From Chloroflexota bacterium (GTDB taxonomy: Bacteria > Chloroflexota > UBA6077 > JACCZL01): 48,297 nucleotides of DNA. Each line of letters begins with the position of its first letter. The first letter of the stretch is position 1. Shown piece by piece: positions 41,611 through 48,297 of the stretch. The DNA lies in assembly GCA_020845495.1 (NCBI GenBank), contig JADLFM010000246.1, forward strand, positions 1 through 48,297, in the 5' to 3' direction. The position numbers were made by a program, and so were the translations under genes. The notes under the pieces are model-generated. The model did no database searches, was not told the DNA's origin, and was given only the letters and a program-made list of their open reading frames with translations.

Positions 41611-41644
41611 TGCGTGGGTGGGTAGGCAACCACCCACCCACGCA
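41611..41644. terminator. 13-bp hairpin after the peroxiredoxin gene
   Basis: TGCGTGGGTGGGT (41611-41623) pairs perfectly with 41632-41644 around an 8-nt loop, 3 bases after the stop codon. The convergent NrtS-like gene ends at 41727, so it may act in both directions. Confidence 0.7.
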
Positions 41645-41726
41645 CCCAGGCGCCGTCGTGAGTGGGGCATGGCGATACAAGTCTTTGGCGAGCTCGGAAG
41701 AGGGGCCGAACCGGAAGCTCTTTTGG

Positions 41727-42110
41727 TCACGCGCCCGGTTCCGGCCGTTCACGCCGTTCCATGTCGCGGCTGATCGCTAGCGCCGAGTACGTGGACACGG
41801 CGAAGGGCACGAAGTACGTGAGCGGGATCTTCCAGATCAGGACCGGTGTCAGGGTGGCGGTGACGAGCGCGTCACCCTGATTGATGAGGGTCAAGGCACT
41901 TCCGACGACCAGCGAAGTCAGGAGCGCACGTCGCAAGACGGGCGGATGACGTGGCGCGCAGCGCAGGCAAAGGAGCCGCGTTCCACCCATCGGACTGGTG
42001 AATCGGAAGCGGCGGCCAGCAGGTGCGAGTTGGCCGCACCGCGCACAGACCAGGCCCGGGGCCTGCGCCTCGCGACGATGCTCAGCCCCCTGCAATGCGT
42101 TCGAGCCCAC
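41727..42110 (-). CDS. NrtS-like membrane protein with N-terminal zinc-ribbon-like segment
   Basis: The frame starts with GTG at 42110, overlapping the crp gene by 29 bases. The N-terminus has CARCGQ and, after 24 residues, LLCLRCAPR, a CxxC pair of pairs like a zinc ribbon. Two hydrophobic helices follow, with LINQGDALVTATLTPVLIWKIPLTYFVP split over residues 75-105, the signature of the NrtS family linked to nitrate/nitrite uptake. The overlap implies control with the Crp/Fnr protein and suggests a nitrogen-oxide connection. A shorter start cannot be excluded. Confidence 0.7.
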   Translation of the reverse strand: MGSNALQGAEHRREAQAPGLVCARCGQLAPAGRRFRFTSPMGGTRLLCLRCAPRHPPVLRRALLTSLVVGSALTLINQGDALVTATLTPVLIWKIPLTYFVPFAVSTYSALAISRDMERRERPEPGA

Positions 42111-42846
42111 GACGATCGAGGATACTGACGTGTCTACGGCTCACCGAGACGAACCCCCGTCGCTTGAAGTCGTCGAGTGTCACCGTCACCGTCTCGCGGT
42201 AGCTGCCGATCATCTCGGCGAGATCTTGATGACTGTGGCCTCGGACTTCGTCGGTCCCATCCGCGCCTGACAGCCGAACCAGCAACGTGGCGAGCCGGGC
42301 GGGCACGCCTTTGAAGGCGAAGTCCTCGATGACGCCCTCGGCCTCGACGAGTCGCTGCCCGATCGTCTCCAGCAGGCGGATCGCAACCAGAGGCTTCGCC
42401 TCGATCAGACTCTCGAGGTCTGCCCGGCCAAGCACGCAGATGGTGCAATCAGTCAGTGCCTCAGCGTACGCACCATACATCTGCTGGCCCGCTAGCGGCA
42501 TGTCGCCAAAGACCGTGTGCGGCTCCAGCGTCGAGAGCACCAGCTTTTTACCGTCGAGCGTGAGCCGGTAGAGACGGACGCTGCCTGCCTTGAGCAAGAA
42601 GAGCGCCTCTCGGGTCTCGCCAGGTGTGTAGATGAGCTGGCCGCGCCGCGCAGTGATCATGGTCGTGTGATCGGCGAGCCACTCCAGCATCGGCTTCTCG
42701 AGGTCGCGCAAAATGTCGATCAGGGAGAGGTGCCGAACCTTCTGGTCGGGACCGTACCGTGCGAGTGACGCGGCCGTCTCCGACGACTCCGCCTTGGGTT
42801 GACCCCGCAAGCTGCGGAGAACGCGCGCAATGCCTGTGCTCACCAT
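42082..42846 (-). CDS. Crp/Fnr-family transcriptional regulator (copy 2)
   Basis: This 254-residue paralogue of the regulator at 24863 shares the beta-roll segments YTPGETREALFLLKAGSVRLY and HTVFGDMPLAGQQMYG, and the helix-turn-helix SHQDLAEMIGSYRETVTVTL (20 residues), ending FKRRGFVSVSRRHVSIL. No Fe-S cysteines are present. The identical recognition core GSYRET predicts the same operator as copy 1. It overlaps the thioredoxin-like gene by one base and the NrtS-like gene at its end. Confidence 0.88.
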   Translation of the reverse strand: MVSTGIARVLRSLRGQPKAESSETAASLARYGPDQKVRHLSLIDILRDLEKPMLEWLADHTTMITARRGQLIYTPGETREALFLLKAGSVRLYRLTLDGKKLVLSTLEPHTVFGDMPLAGQQMYGAYAEALTDCTICVLGRADLESLIEAKPLVAIRLLETIGQRLVEAEGVIEDFAFKGVPARLATLLVRLSGADGTDEVRGHSHQDLAEMIGSYRETVTVTLDDFKRRGFVSVSRRHVSILDRRGLERIAGG

Positions 42847-43109
42847 CAGGTGACCCTCTCTGCTGCGAGGGCGAGCTCAATCTCGTTGATGAGATCACGC
42901 TGCCGCGGATTTCCAAATGAGACGAGCTTGCCGTCCAACAGGTAGGCCGGCACGGCGATGACCCGCTCGGGCCTTGCGTCAGGCTCGACGTCCAGATCGA
43001 CAACGCGAACCGTCATGCTCTTGAAGCGGTCGGCGACGACGCCGGCGAGTCTGCGTGCCTCTGGGCAGCCGAAGCAGTGACCACTGACGTACACCTCGAG
43101 TCGTAGCAT
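42846..43109 (-). CDS. small thioredoxin/glutaredoxin-like protein, CxxC, Crp-linked (copy 2)
   Basis: The 87-residue thioredoxin fold is closely similar to the protein at 24591: LEVYVSGHCFGCPEARRLA (Cys12, Cys15), RVVDLDVEPDARPERVIAVP and YLLDGKLVSFGNPRQRDL. It is cytoplasmic and immediately upstream of the Crp/Fnr gene, repeating the module at 24.6 kb. The conserved pairing implies that the two proteins work together. Confidence 0.83.
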   Translation of the reverse strand: MLRLEVYVSGHCFGCPEARRLAGVVADRFKSMTVRVVDLDVEPDARPERVIAVPAYLLDGKLVSFGNPRQRDLINEIELALAAERVT

Positions 43110-43180
43110 TCCCTGGACGGCCTCCCCAGCGACGGTCGCGCGCCACAGGATACGAAACCACGTCGTGCTTTGCCGTGTCG

Positions 43181-43194
43181 GTAAGCCAGCTTAC
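43181..43194. promoter_or_regulatory. candidate Crp/Fnr-type operator, perfect palindrome (module 2)
   Basis: GTAAG-CCAG-CTTAC has perfect arms and begins 72 bp upstream of ATG 43109, mirroring the 70-bp distance before module 1. Confidence 0.6.
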
Positions 43195-43214
43195 ATCGAT
43201 GAATTTTGCCGAAT

Positions 43215-43228
43215 GTATGGAAGCCTAC
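43215..43228. promoter_or_regulatory. candidate Crp/Fnr-type operator, second site (module 2)
   Basis: GTATG-GAAG-CCTAC matches with one arm mismatch. It ends 78 bp before ATG 43307 of the divergent membrane-protein gene, so it could serve that gene. Confidence 0.45.
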
Positions 43229-43306
43229 TGAACCGTGAAGGCAGACCGCCTCAGACTGGGGAGGACGGGCCGTACACCGCCCGTACCACCCAATGGAGGT
43301 TGAAGC

Positions 43307-43768
43307 ATGGCGGACGTTTCGCGAGCGCATCCGGGAGGCGTGGCAGAGCCGGCCCTGGCGGGAAAGTTGATGGCTGGCGCGGTCGGCGGTCTCGCCGGCG
43401 GCGTGGTCTTCGGCATGATGATGGGCATGATGGGGATGCTGCCGATGGTGGCAATGCTCGTCAGGTCTGAGAATGCCCTGGTGGGCTTCGTGGTCCACAT
43501 GGTCATCAGCGCCATCATCGGAGCCGGGTTCGGCCTCGTCTTCGGGAGCAAGGCTCTGGACTTCCAGAGTGGCGCACTCTGGGGCGCCATCTACGGCGCT
43601 ATCTGGTGGATCCTCGGTCCCCTCTTGATCATGCCGATCATGATGGGTATGGGGCCACAGTTCGGCATGGCGCTTTCCATGCCGATGATCATGAGCCTGG
43701 TGGGGCACGTGATCTACGGCGTCGTTGCTGGCCTGGCGTATCCCGTGGTCATGCGCCGATTCGCCTGA
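43307..43768 (+). CDS. Met/Gly-rich multi-pass membrane protein
   Basis: This 153-residue protein has four hydrophobic helices rich in Met and Gly: GGLAGGVVFGMMMGMMGMLP, VVHMVISAIIGAGFGLVFG, WWILGPLLIMPIMMGMG and MSLVGHVIYGVVAGLAYPV. ATG 43307 follows GGAGGT. I do not recognise a named family. Met-rich membrane helices can bind soft metals such as Cu(I), but no function is shown. It is divergent from the thioredoxin-like/Crp module across a region with two candidate operators. Confidence 0.75.
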   Translation: MADVSRAHPGGVAEPALAGKLMAGAVGGLAGGVVFGMMMGMMGMLPMVAMLVRSENALVGFVVHMVISAIIGAGFGLVFGSKALDFQSGALWGAIYGAIWWILGPLLIMPIMMGMGPQFGMALSMPMIMSLVGHVIYGVVAGLAYPVVMRRFA

Positions 43769-43905
43769 GCTGGCATCGGCGGGCCGACCTGGCGATCCGG
43801 TCCCACTTCGACCCCACCAAGTACTGATCCTCTGCCCCGGCCTCCGAGCTATCCCCGCTCCGAGACCGGGGCGGAGCGTACACGCTCAGATCAGGAGCAG
43901 CGTTC

Positions 43906-44409
43906 ATGGATTTCCGTGTGGAGACAGTGATCAACGCCCCGGCGAGCGAGGCATGGACCGTCCTGGGCGAGCGATTCGCCGACATCGGCGACTGGGCAGC
44001 GCCGATCACTGCCTCGTCACTCGAAGGTGACCTGCGCCACGGCGCCGTCCGAACCTGTCACACCGCGCGCTTCGGGCCGGTCCCGGCGGGCACCATCAAG
44101 GAGCAGTTGATCGAGTACGACCCGGCGTCCATGTCGTTTGCCTACGAGGCGGTCGACGGGATGCCTGGCTTCTTCGAACGCGCGACGAGTCACTGGTCGG
44201 TGCACCCACTCGGCGGCGAGCGGTGCCTGGTCCGCACCCATGCGACGGTTACCTTGCGAGGACCGGCGACGCTGCTCAGCTTCCTGCTCAGACGCAACCT
44301 GCAGACTGTCGGCGCTCGAGTTCTGGACGAGCTACGCCATCAGGTCGAGCACGGCCAGCCGCATCCCCGGAAAGTCAGCGCGATGGTGAAGATGGCTCCG
44401 GTGCGATAG
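43906..44409 (+). CDS. SRPBCC-fold polyketide cyclase/START-like protein
   Basis: The 167-residue protein begins DFRVETVINAPASEAWTVLG and has IGDWAAPITASSLEGDL and an AERATSHW-like central strand (FFERATSHWSVHPLGG), typical of the SRPBCC ligand-binding fold. ATG 43906 follows AGGAG. No partner regulator is adjacent, so its ligand cannot be guessed. Confidence 0.8.
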   Translation: MDFRVETVINAPASEAWTVLGERFADIGDWAAPITASSLEGDLRHGAVRTCHTARFGPVPAGTIKEQLIEYDPASMSFAYEAVDGMPGFFERATSHWSVHPLGGERCLVRTHATVTLRGPATLLSFLLRRNLQTVGARVLDELRHQVEHGQPHPRKVSAMVKMAPVR

Positions 44410-44533
44410 AAGCCTGCATCAAGGGTCCGATGACGACAATACCAATCCGGGGGCACATGTCGAGATGGCAACCGATCAAGACTCGATGCGAAGTGCCGGT
44501 CGCTGCGGCAGCCGATGCATCAACGCGAAGGCA

Positions 44534-45070
44534 TCATACGCCCCGCGCGGACAAGATCTGGATCAGGCTCTCAACAGAACGATCGCCGGTGGCGAGGGCA
44601 CTCGTCGAGCCGTCTGGCCTGATGACGAAGTGTGGCGTTACCGCTGTGTTCACAACCGAATGCCCGAACGTCGCCACGAGCTCCTCGTAGAGCTCGAGGC
44701 TCGCCACGGCGAAGACCCAATCGAAGCCGGCCGCATCGGCGTAGCGCGCTAGCTCAGCGTGACTGAGGCTTGTCTCGATGCTCAGCGCGACGAATACGAC
44801 GCGCGCTGGATCGACGCGAGCGTGGACCTCGCGAACCATGCCGAGCTGTGTGCGGCAGTTGTGGCACCAGGTTGCCATCGGTTCGACGAAGACGGTCCTC
44901 CCGGCGAAGCCCCTGAAGGTGAAGGTCTCGCCTGTGCGAGCGTTGGTCAGCGGAAGCTCATGCCAGCCCGGCCGAGTGGTGAGCACCTCTGGCCCAGGAC
45001 CGGGCATCCCTATCAAAATGGCGACGCCGATCGCGGCGAGGAGAACGGTGGCGAGTGCGCGGCCACGCAT
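44534..45070 (-). CDS. TlpA-like membrane-anchored thioredoxin (CHNC)
   Basis: The 178-residue protein is closely similar along its length to the TlpA-like protein at 39375: membrane anchor LATVLLAAIGVAILIG, the shared block LPLTNARTGETF, EPMATWCHNCRTQLGMV (Cys69, Cys72) and TPHFVIRPDGS. The CHNC active site would have a different redox potential from CINC. It has no CcdA gene directly beside it; the nearest is at 46537. Confidence 0.87.
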   Translation of the reverse strand: MRGRALATVLLAAIGVAILIGMPGPGPEVLTTRPGWHELPLTNARTGETFTFRGFAGRTVFVEPMATWCHNCRTQLGMVREVHARVDPARVVFVALSIETSLSHAELARYADAAGFDWVFAVASLELYEELVATFGHSVVNTAVTPHFVIRPDGSTSALATGDRSVESLIQILSARGV

Positions 45071-45261
45071 CCGACGCAGACCTCCGGTGTTTCGTGCTCG
45101 AAGCGGCTGCGGGGAACCTATCTATTTTCATGAGGAGCCGAACCCCGGCAGCCGGCCAATGTCCCCCGTCGTATACGCTCCACCTTCACGATCGGCCCAG
45201 GACGATGGCCGCCGAAACTCCTGGGGCCCGGAAACCGTTCGATTGCTGGACCTGGGCGTCG

Positions 45262-46534
45262 TTACTCTGGCTGCCAGACTCGCACCTCCGGGTAGAATGC
45301 CGCCATAGCGAACCAGAAGTGATTGGCGTGCACGATGGGCTGAAGGCGCTGGCCGGCGAGTGGCCCGGCGACGGCCCGCCCGAGTGCATCCCACTCGCTG
45401 TTCGTTTCGTTGTCCAGCAGTCGGCCGCCCTCGGCGCGGAATGTGAGCGCCCGGCTCTCTACGGTAGGCGCGAACACGCCAGCGGCGCCGATGTCGCGTG
45501 AGCCGGCGATGCGTCCAGCGTCGAGCGCCGAGGCGGTCCCTTTCTGGAAGAGGATCACGATGGGCGTGCCGCCGACGCTATCGTGCACGGCACCGTACTG
45601 TTCTAGAAGCGCGAACGGGTACGCCGCCGCCTCACCGTTGAGCGCCACGGTCACCACGCGGGCCATCGGCGGAAGGCGGCCGTCCGCCGGCCCGGAGTAG
45701 AGGAACGGTGAGCTCGCGATGTCGTCGTAGCCGACGTACGGGTTCCGGCCGTAGTCACGGCGGAACCCGGTTTCCCGTGACAGCACTTGCCCGGTCGGGA
45801 AGCTGGCCCGGAACGCGGAAAAGCTCTGGATAGCAGCCGGCACCGGGGTCAACCGGGAGCCGGCCAGCGTACCGACGATCGCCTCACCGGTGATCTGCTG
45901 CCACCAGCTTTCGGTCTGGCGGTCCCACATTACAAGATCGCTTCGGCGCAGGTTGCCGGTCGTCCCGAAATCGTAGGTGACGCCATCAAGTCGGCGGTCG
46001 AATGCGATGGCTGTGTTGCAGAGCGGACAGAACGTGACGGTGACGGGCCGGCCGCCCACTGTGTCGTTGACGATCTCGTGCCAGATCAGGATCTGGAGCG
46101 GGTAGGCGCGCGTCGCCACTCTCCTCAAATACCACGACCGGCTCATTGTCTGCGAGCCACGCTGCCGCCGCTTCCGGCGTCACGAAGGCCGGCTGGTCAA
46201 TTGGCGGGATACCGTCGCGCGGTGGCCCGCCGGACTGGATCTCTGAGAGCGGGACGGTGTGCTTCGAGAAGTCGGTCTTCCAGCCGGAGCGGCTGACCTG
46301 GAGCGCGTCAGCAATCGGCGACTCCACTGATGACGCGGCGCGCGGCGTCGGCAAGGGTGTCGCGGTGGGCAGAGCGGATGTCGGCTGGGGTGGAGGTGTC
46401 GGCGCTGGCGCAGATGTCGGGTCCGGGGCCTGCGCCACACGGGCAGCCACACCGATGTTGGTGCAGCCAACCCCGAAGATGCCTAGCACCGTGCCCACTA
46501 CGAGCTGACGGCGGCTGGTCAGACGCGGTTTCAT
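45262..46534 (-). pseudogene. DUF3179 lipoprotein-like protein, frameshifted
   Basis: The first frame from ATG 46534 has a signal (RRQLVVGTVLGIFGVGC, lipobox-like end), a Pro/Thr-rich linker and the DUF3179 start, DGIPPIDQPAFVTPEAAAAW then EPVVVFEESGDAR. At about 46106-46112 the frame breaks in a GC repeat, and the family sequence continues in another frame with AYPLQILIWHEIVNDTVGG, VTFCPLCNTAIAFDRRLDG and ENETNSEWDALGRAVAGPL-like text (DNETNSEWDALGRAV) to 45262. Restoring one GC unit joins them. DUF3179 proteins are secreted, of unknown function, with a CxxC pair (FCPLCN). Either a recent mutation or an assembly error. Confidence 0.8.
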
Positions 46535-46536
46535 GG

Positions 46537-47451
46537 CTACACCCCGTCAGATGGCTTCGCCTGCGACGCAATCGGCGCGGGAGCAGGCTGCGCGTTGGTG
46601 GTGATCGTCGTCGGCGCGGACTGATGCGGACAGGTACGGCGACGCCTGAGCCAGACCCCGCCAGCTACCAGCCCAGCCAGCAGCAACCACACCCAATCCG
46701 GGACGACGGCAAGGTTGTCGGCCACCCAGAGCTGGGCGCGGAAGCCGAGGTCACCCAGCCCAAGATCGTCATAGTAGATGCTCAGCGCCGACGTGCCCTG
46801 GAACGCGATGAAGCTGCCCCCGAGCAGGATGAACAGCAGGCCGGCGACAAGATTGGTCGAGAAGACCGAGAACGGCCCGATCCGGAGCGGCCGGCCGCGC
46901 AGCCACGCCCGCCGGCCAAGCTGGTACCGATCCCAGAGCCAGGCGATGACGAACAGCGGCGCGGCAGTGCCGAGCGAGTAGGTGAACAGCAGCGACGCGC
47001 CGAGCAGGGGGCTGGCCGTGGACGCCGCAACCGTCAGCACCGCTCCGAGCAACGGCCCCGAGCAGAAGCCGGAGATGCCGTAGACGAGGCCGGTGCCGTA
47101 GATCGCGAACGCCCCGTCGCCGGTCTGGAACCGCTGGCCCACGCTCGCCGGGACGATGCTGAACCCGCGGCCGGTCAGTTCCAGTACCCCGAACCCGATC
47201 AGCATCAGGCCCGCCACCAGGATGGTTGTCTCGCGGTAGTCGAGCAGGAGCGCCGCGACGAACGACGCCCCCAGCCCGAGCGGTACGAACACCGTGCAGA
47301 GTCCGGCCAGGAACAGCAGGGTCCGGCCGAATAACTCCGTCCGGCTGGTGAACGCGTAGGCGAAGAACGCCGGCAACAGCAACGTGCTGCATGGGGCCAG
47401 CAACGAGAGCACGCCGCCGGCGAACGCCGCCGCGAACGAGACTTCCAGCAT
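46537..47451 (-). CDS. CcdA-type thiol-electron membrane protein (third copy)
   Basis: This 304-residue protein has LSLLAPCSTLLLPAFFAY in helix 1 and GISGFCSGPLLGAVLTV in helix 4 as the redox Cys sites, six core helices, then an extra C-terminal helix (WVWLLLAGLVAGGVWL) with a Thr/Pro/Ala-rich tail. It ends 2 bp before the DUF3179 gene and starts 6 bp after the DsbA-type gene, so the three form an operon: outside disulfide protein, electron conduit and secreted DUF3179 protein. Confidence 0.87.
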   Translation of the reverse strand: MLEVSFAAAFAGGVLSLLAPCSTLLLPAFFAYAFTSRTELFGRTLLFLAGLCTVFVPLGLGASFVAALLLDYRETTILVAGLMLIGFGVLELTGRGFSIVPASVGQRFQTGDGAFAIYGTGLVYGISGFCSGPLLGAVLTVAASTASPLLGASLLFTYSLGTAAPLFVIAWLWDRYQLGRRAWLRGRPLRIGPFSVFSTNLVAGLLFILLGGSFIAFQGTSALSIYYDDLGLGDLGFRAQLWVADNLAVVPDWVWLLLAGLVAGGVWLRRRRTCPHQSAPTTITTNAQPAPAPIASQAKPSDGV

Positions 47452-47457
47452 CCTGCG

Positions 47458-47860
47458 CTACCGCCCGATCTTCGCCAACTCGGCGTCAATGGCCTGCACA
47501 AACGCATCGACGGTGCGCGCGCCGACCAGTCGCTGGCCGTTCACCTTGAACGACGGTGTCGCGGTGATCCCCTCGGTGCGGGCCGTCGTCAGATCCTGCT
47601 GGATGGCCGGGATGTCCTCCGCACGATCCAGGCAACTGCCGAACGCTGCGCTGTCCAGCCCGAGGTCAGCCGCGAACCGCTTCAGATTCTCAGGGGCAAA
47701 CTGCCCGCGATTCTCCCCGCGCTGGTTGTTGAACAGGTGATCGTGATACTCCCAGAACTTGTCCTGACGGCCGGCGCACCGGGCGGCCTGGGCTGACTGA
47801 CGTGACTCTGATCCGATCCACGCGAAATCGTGCCAGACGAGTTTGACCGGGTCTGCCCCA
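47458..47860 (-). pseudogene. DsbA-family thiol oxidoreductase, N-terminus removed by an insertion
   Basis: Reading from about 47860 down to the TAG at 47458 gives PVKLVWHDFAWIGSESRQS, AARCAGRQDKFWEYHDHLF, then GITATPSFKVNGQRLVGAR with the cis-Pro, the C-terminal two thirds of a Thioredoxin_4/DsbA protein. The N-terminal strand with the CxxC is missing, replaced by an ISKra4-type transposase end. No start codon remains. It was the first gene of the operon with the CcdA-like and DUF3179 genes, so the insertion may also have affected their expression. Confidence 0.8.
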
Positions 47861-47875
47861 CTTTGGGCGCCGTGG

Positions 47876-48297
47876 TCAGGCGGCGAGGGGTCGTGAAGAG
47901 CGCAAGCGTGAGCGGAGAGCGGCGATGGCGCGGCCGCGGAGGTCGGACCAGCGCATGCCCGGGCGCTTCATGCGGAGTTGGATGACGTGTCGAGCGGCAG
48001 ACTCGACGGCGCCGGACCCGATGGGAAAGCCCTGGGCCTTGAAGGAGGGGTAGGCCATGCGGTCGGCGTTGGCGCGGAAGAAGGCCCGTTCGCGGCGCAG
48101 GACGTCGGCGGCCGCAGTGCCGGGCGGGGCCGTCGCGGCGGCGAGGGCGTCGAGGACCGGGGCGATGCCGTCGTCGCGCAGGCGGCGAGCGAGCGGTCGG
48201 GCCCAGGCCGCGACGGTGGAGGGATCGTCCGGGTGCAGGGCGCGGGCGACGTCCCAGAGGTGCTGGCTGGCGTGGTAGTAGTCGACGATCTCGATCC
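47876..48297 (-). CDS. ISKra4-family transposase, C-terminal part, runs off window
   Basis: The frame is open from the window edge: IEIVDYYHASQHLWDVARAL, then RERAFFRANADRMAYPSF and QGFPIGSGAVESAARHVIQL, ending in RSSRPLAA. The last DDE Glu lies in the GAVES motif shared with the element at 20.7 kb, but the two differ greatly, so this is a separate element. Its tip lies near 47861-47875, and it interrupts the DsbA-type gene. Confidence 0.82.
   Translation of the reverse strand, partial: IEIVDYYHASQHLWDVARALHPDDPSTVAAWARPLARRLRDDGIAPVLDALAAATAPPGTAAADVLRRERAFFRANADRMAYPSFKAQGFPIGSGAVESAARHVIQLRMKRPGMRWSDLRGRAIAALRSRLRSSRPLAA

Noticed and set aside
41611..41644. GGGTGGGT run as a short tandem repeat or CRISPR-like unit
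   Set aside because: It is a single perfect inverted repeat right after a stop codon, best read as a terminator; no repeated spacer array is present anywhere.
20661..48297. The two ISKra4-type elements as ends of a composite transposon carrying the redox genes
   Set aside because: Their transposases differ strongly and the left element has its own target duplication, so they do not form a matched pair.

Overview
The window is 48.3 kb of GC-rich bacterial chromosome. It carries no rRNA, tRNA or CRISPR array that I can see. The gene set suggests a soil or sediment member of the Chloroflexota (Thermomicrobia-like) or a similar high-GC lineage: tandem NB-ARC/TPR regulators of the AfsR/LuxR type, an ECF42 sigma factor paired with a DGPF protein, Tat-type peptide-binding lipoproteins, many small CcdA and TlpA redox proteins, and an LPXTG-tailed surface protein. 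This is inference from gene content; no phylogenetic marker is present.

Layout. 0-5 kb: two tandem ATPase/TPR regulators, only the second ending in a LuxR helix-turn-helix. 5-7.5 kb: an IS110 fragment and a divergent chromate locus (split ChrA and ChrB). 7.8-10.2 kb: a methyltransferase split by a small in-frame MITE-like insert, then the DGPF/ECF42 pair. 10.2-18.5 kb: a sulfur/chalcogen locus. It starts with a divergent PLP-lyase fused to two NifU-like domains, then an ArsR-rhodanese regulator, a persulfide dioxygenase-like MBL protein with two rhodanese domains, an MFS transporter, three DsrE-type proteins, a YkoF-like protein, a methyltransferase and an ArsM-like methyltransferase. The last has an in-frame TGA at the conserved Cys position, followed at once by a SECIS-like hairpin, so it is a candidate selenoprotein. 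18.8-20.6 kb: an ArsR/SRPBCC/DinB-type operon. 20.7-22.3 kb: a complete ISKra4-family element with terminal repeats and a 5-bp target duplication.

22.4-26.4 kb and 34-47.9 kb form a redox/metal region: cytochrome c, secreted proteins, three CcdA-type membrane proteins, six thioredoxin-fold proteins, a peroxiredoxin, a disulfide oxidoreductase, DoxX, a CopZ-like Fe-S protein, a frameshifted MerF, a frameshifted DUF3179 protein and an NrtS-like protein. Two paralogous modules, each a small CxxC thioredoxin-like gene overlapping a Crp/Fnr regulator, lie about 18 kb apart in opposite orientation. Both are preceded by palindromes of the form GTAAG/GTAGG-N4-CTTAC/CCTAC. Related palindromes precede DoxX, the LPXTG protein and a membrane thioredoxin, which suggests one Crp/Fnr-type regulon for this region. 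Inserted between is an ordinary peptide-uptake operon (26.4-32.1 kb: IclR, dipeptidase, two ABC permeases, binding protein). The right edge is a DsbA-type gene cut by a second ISKra4-type transposase.

Three genes (MerF, DUF3179, ISKra4 transposase) need a one- or two-base correction to read through. Assembly or sequencing indels are therefore possible in this contig. The TGA codon is a substitution-type difference and not an indel.
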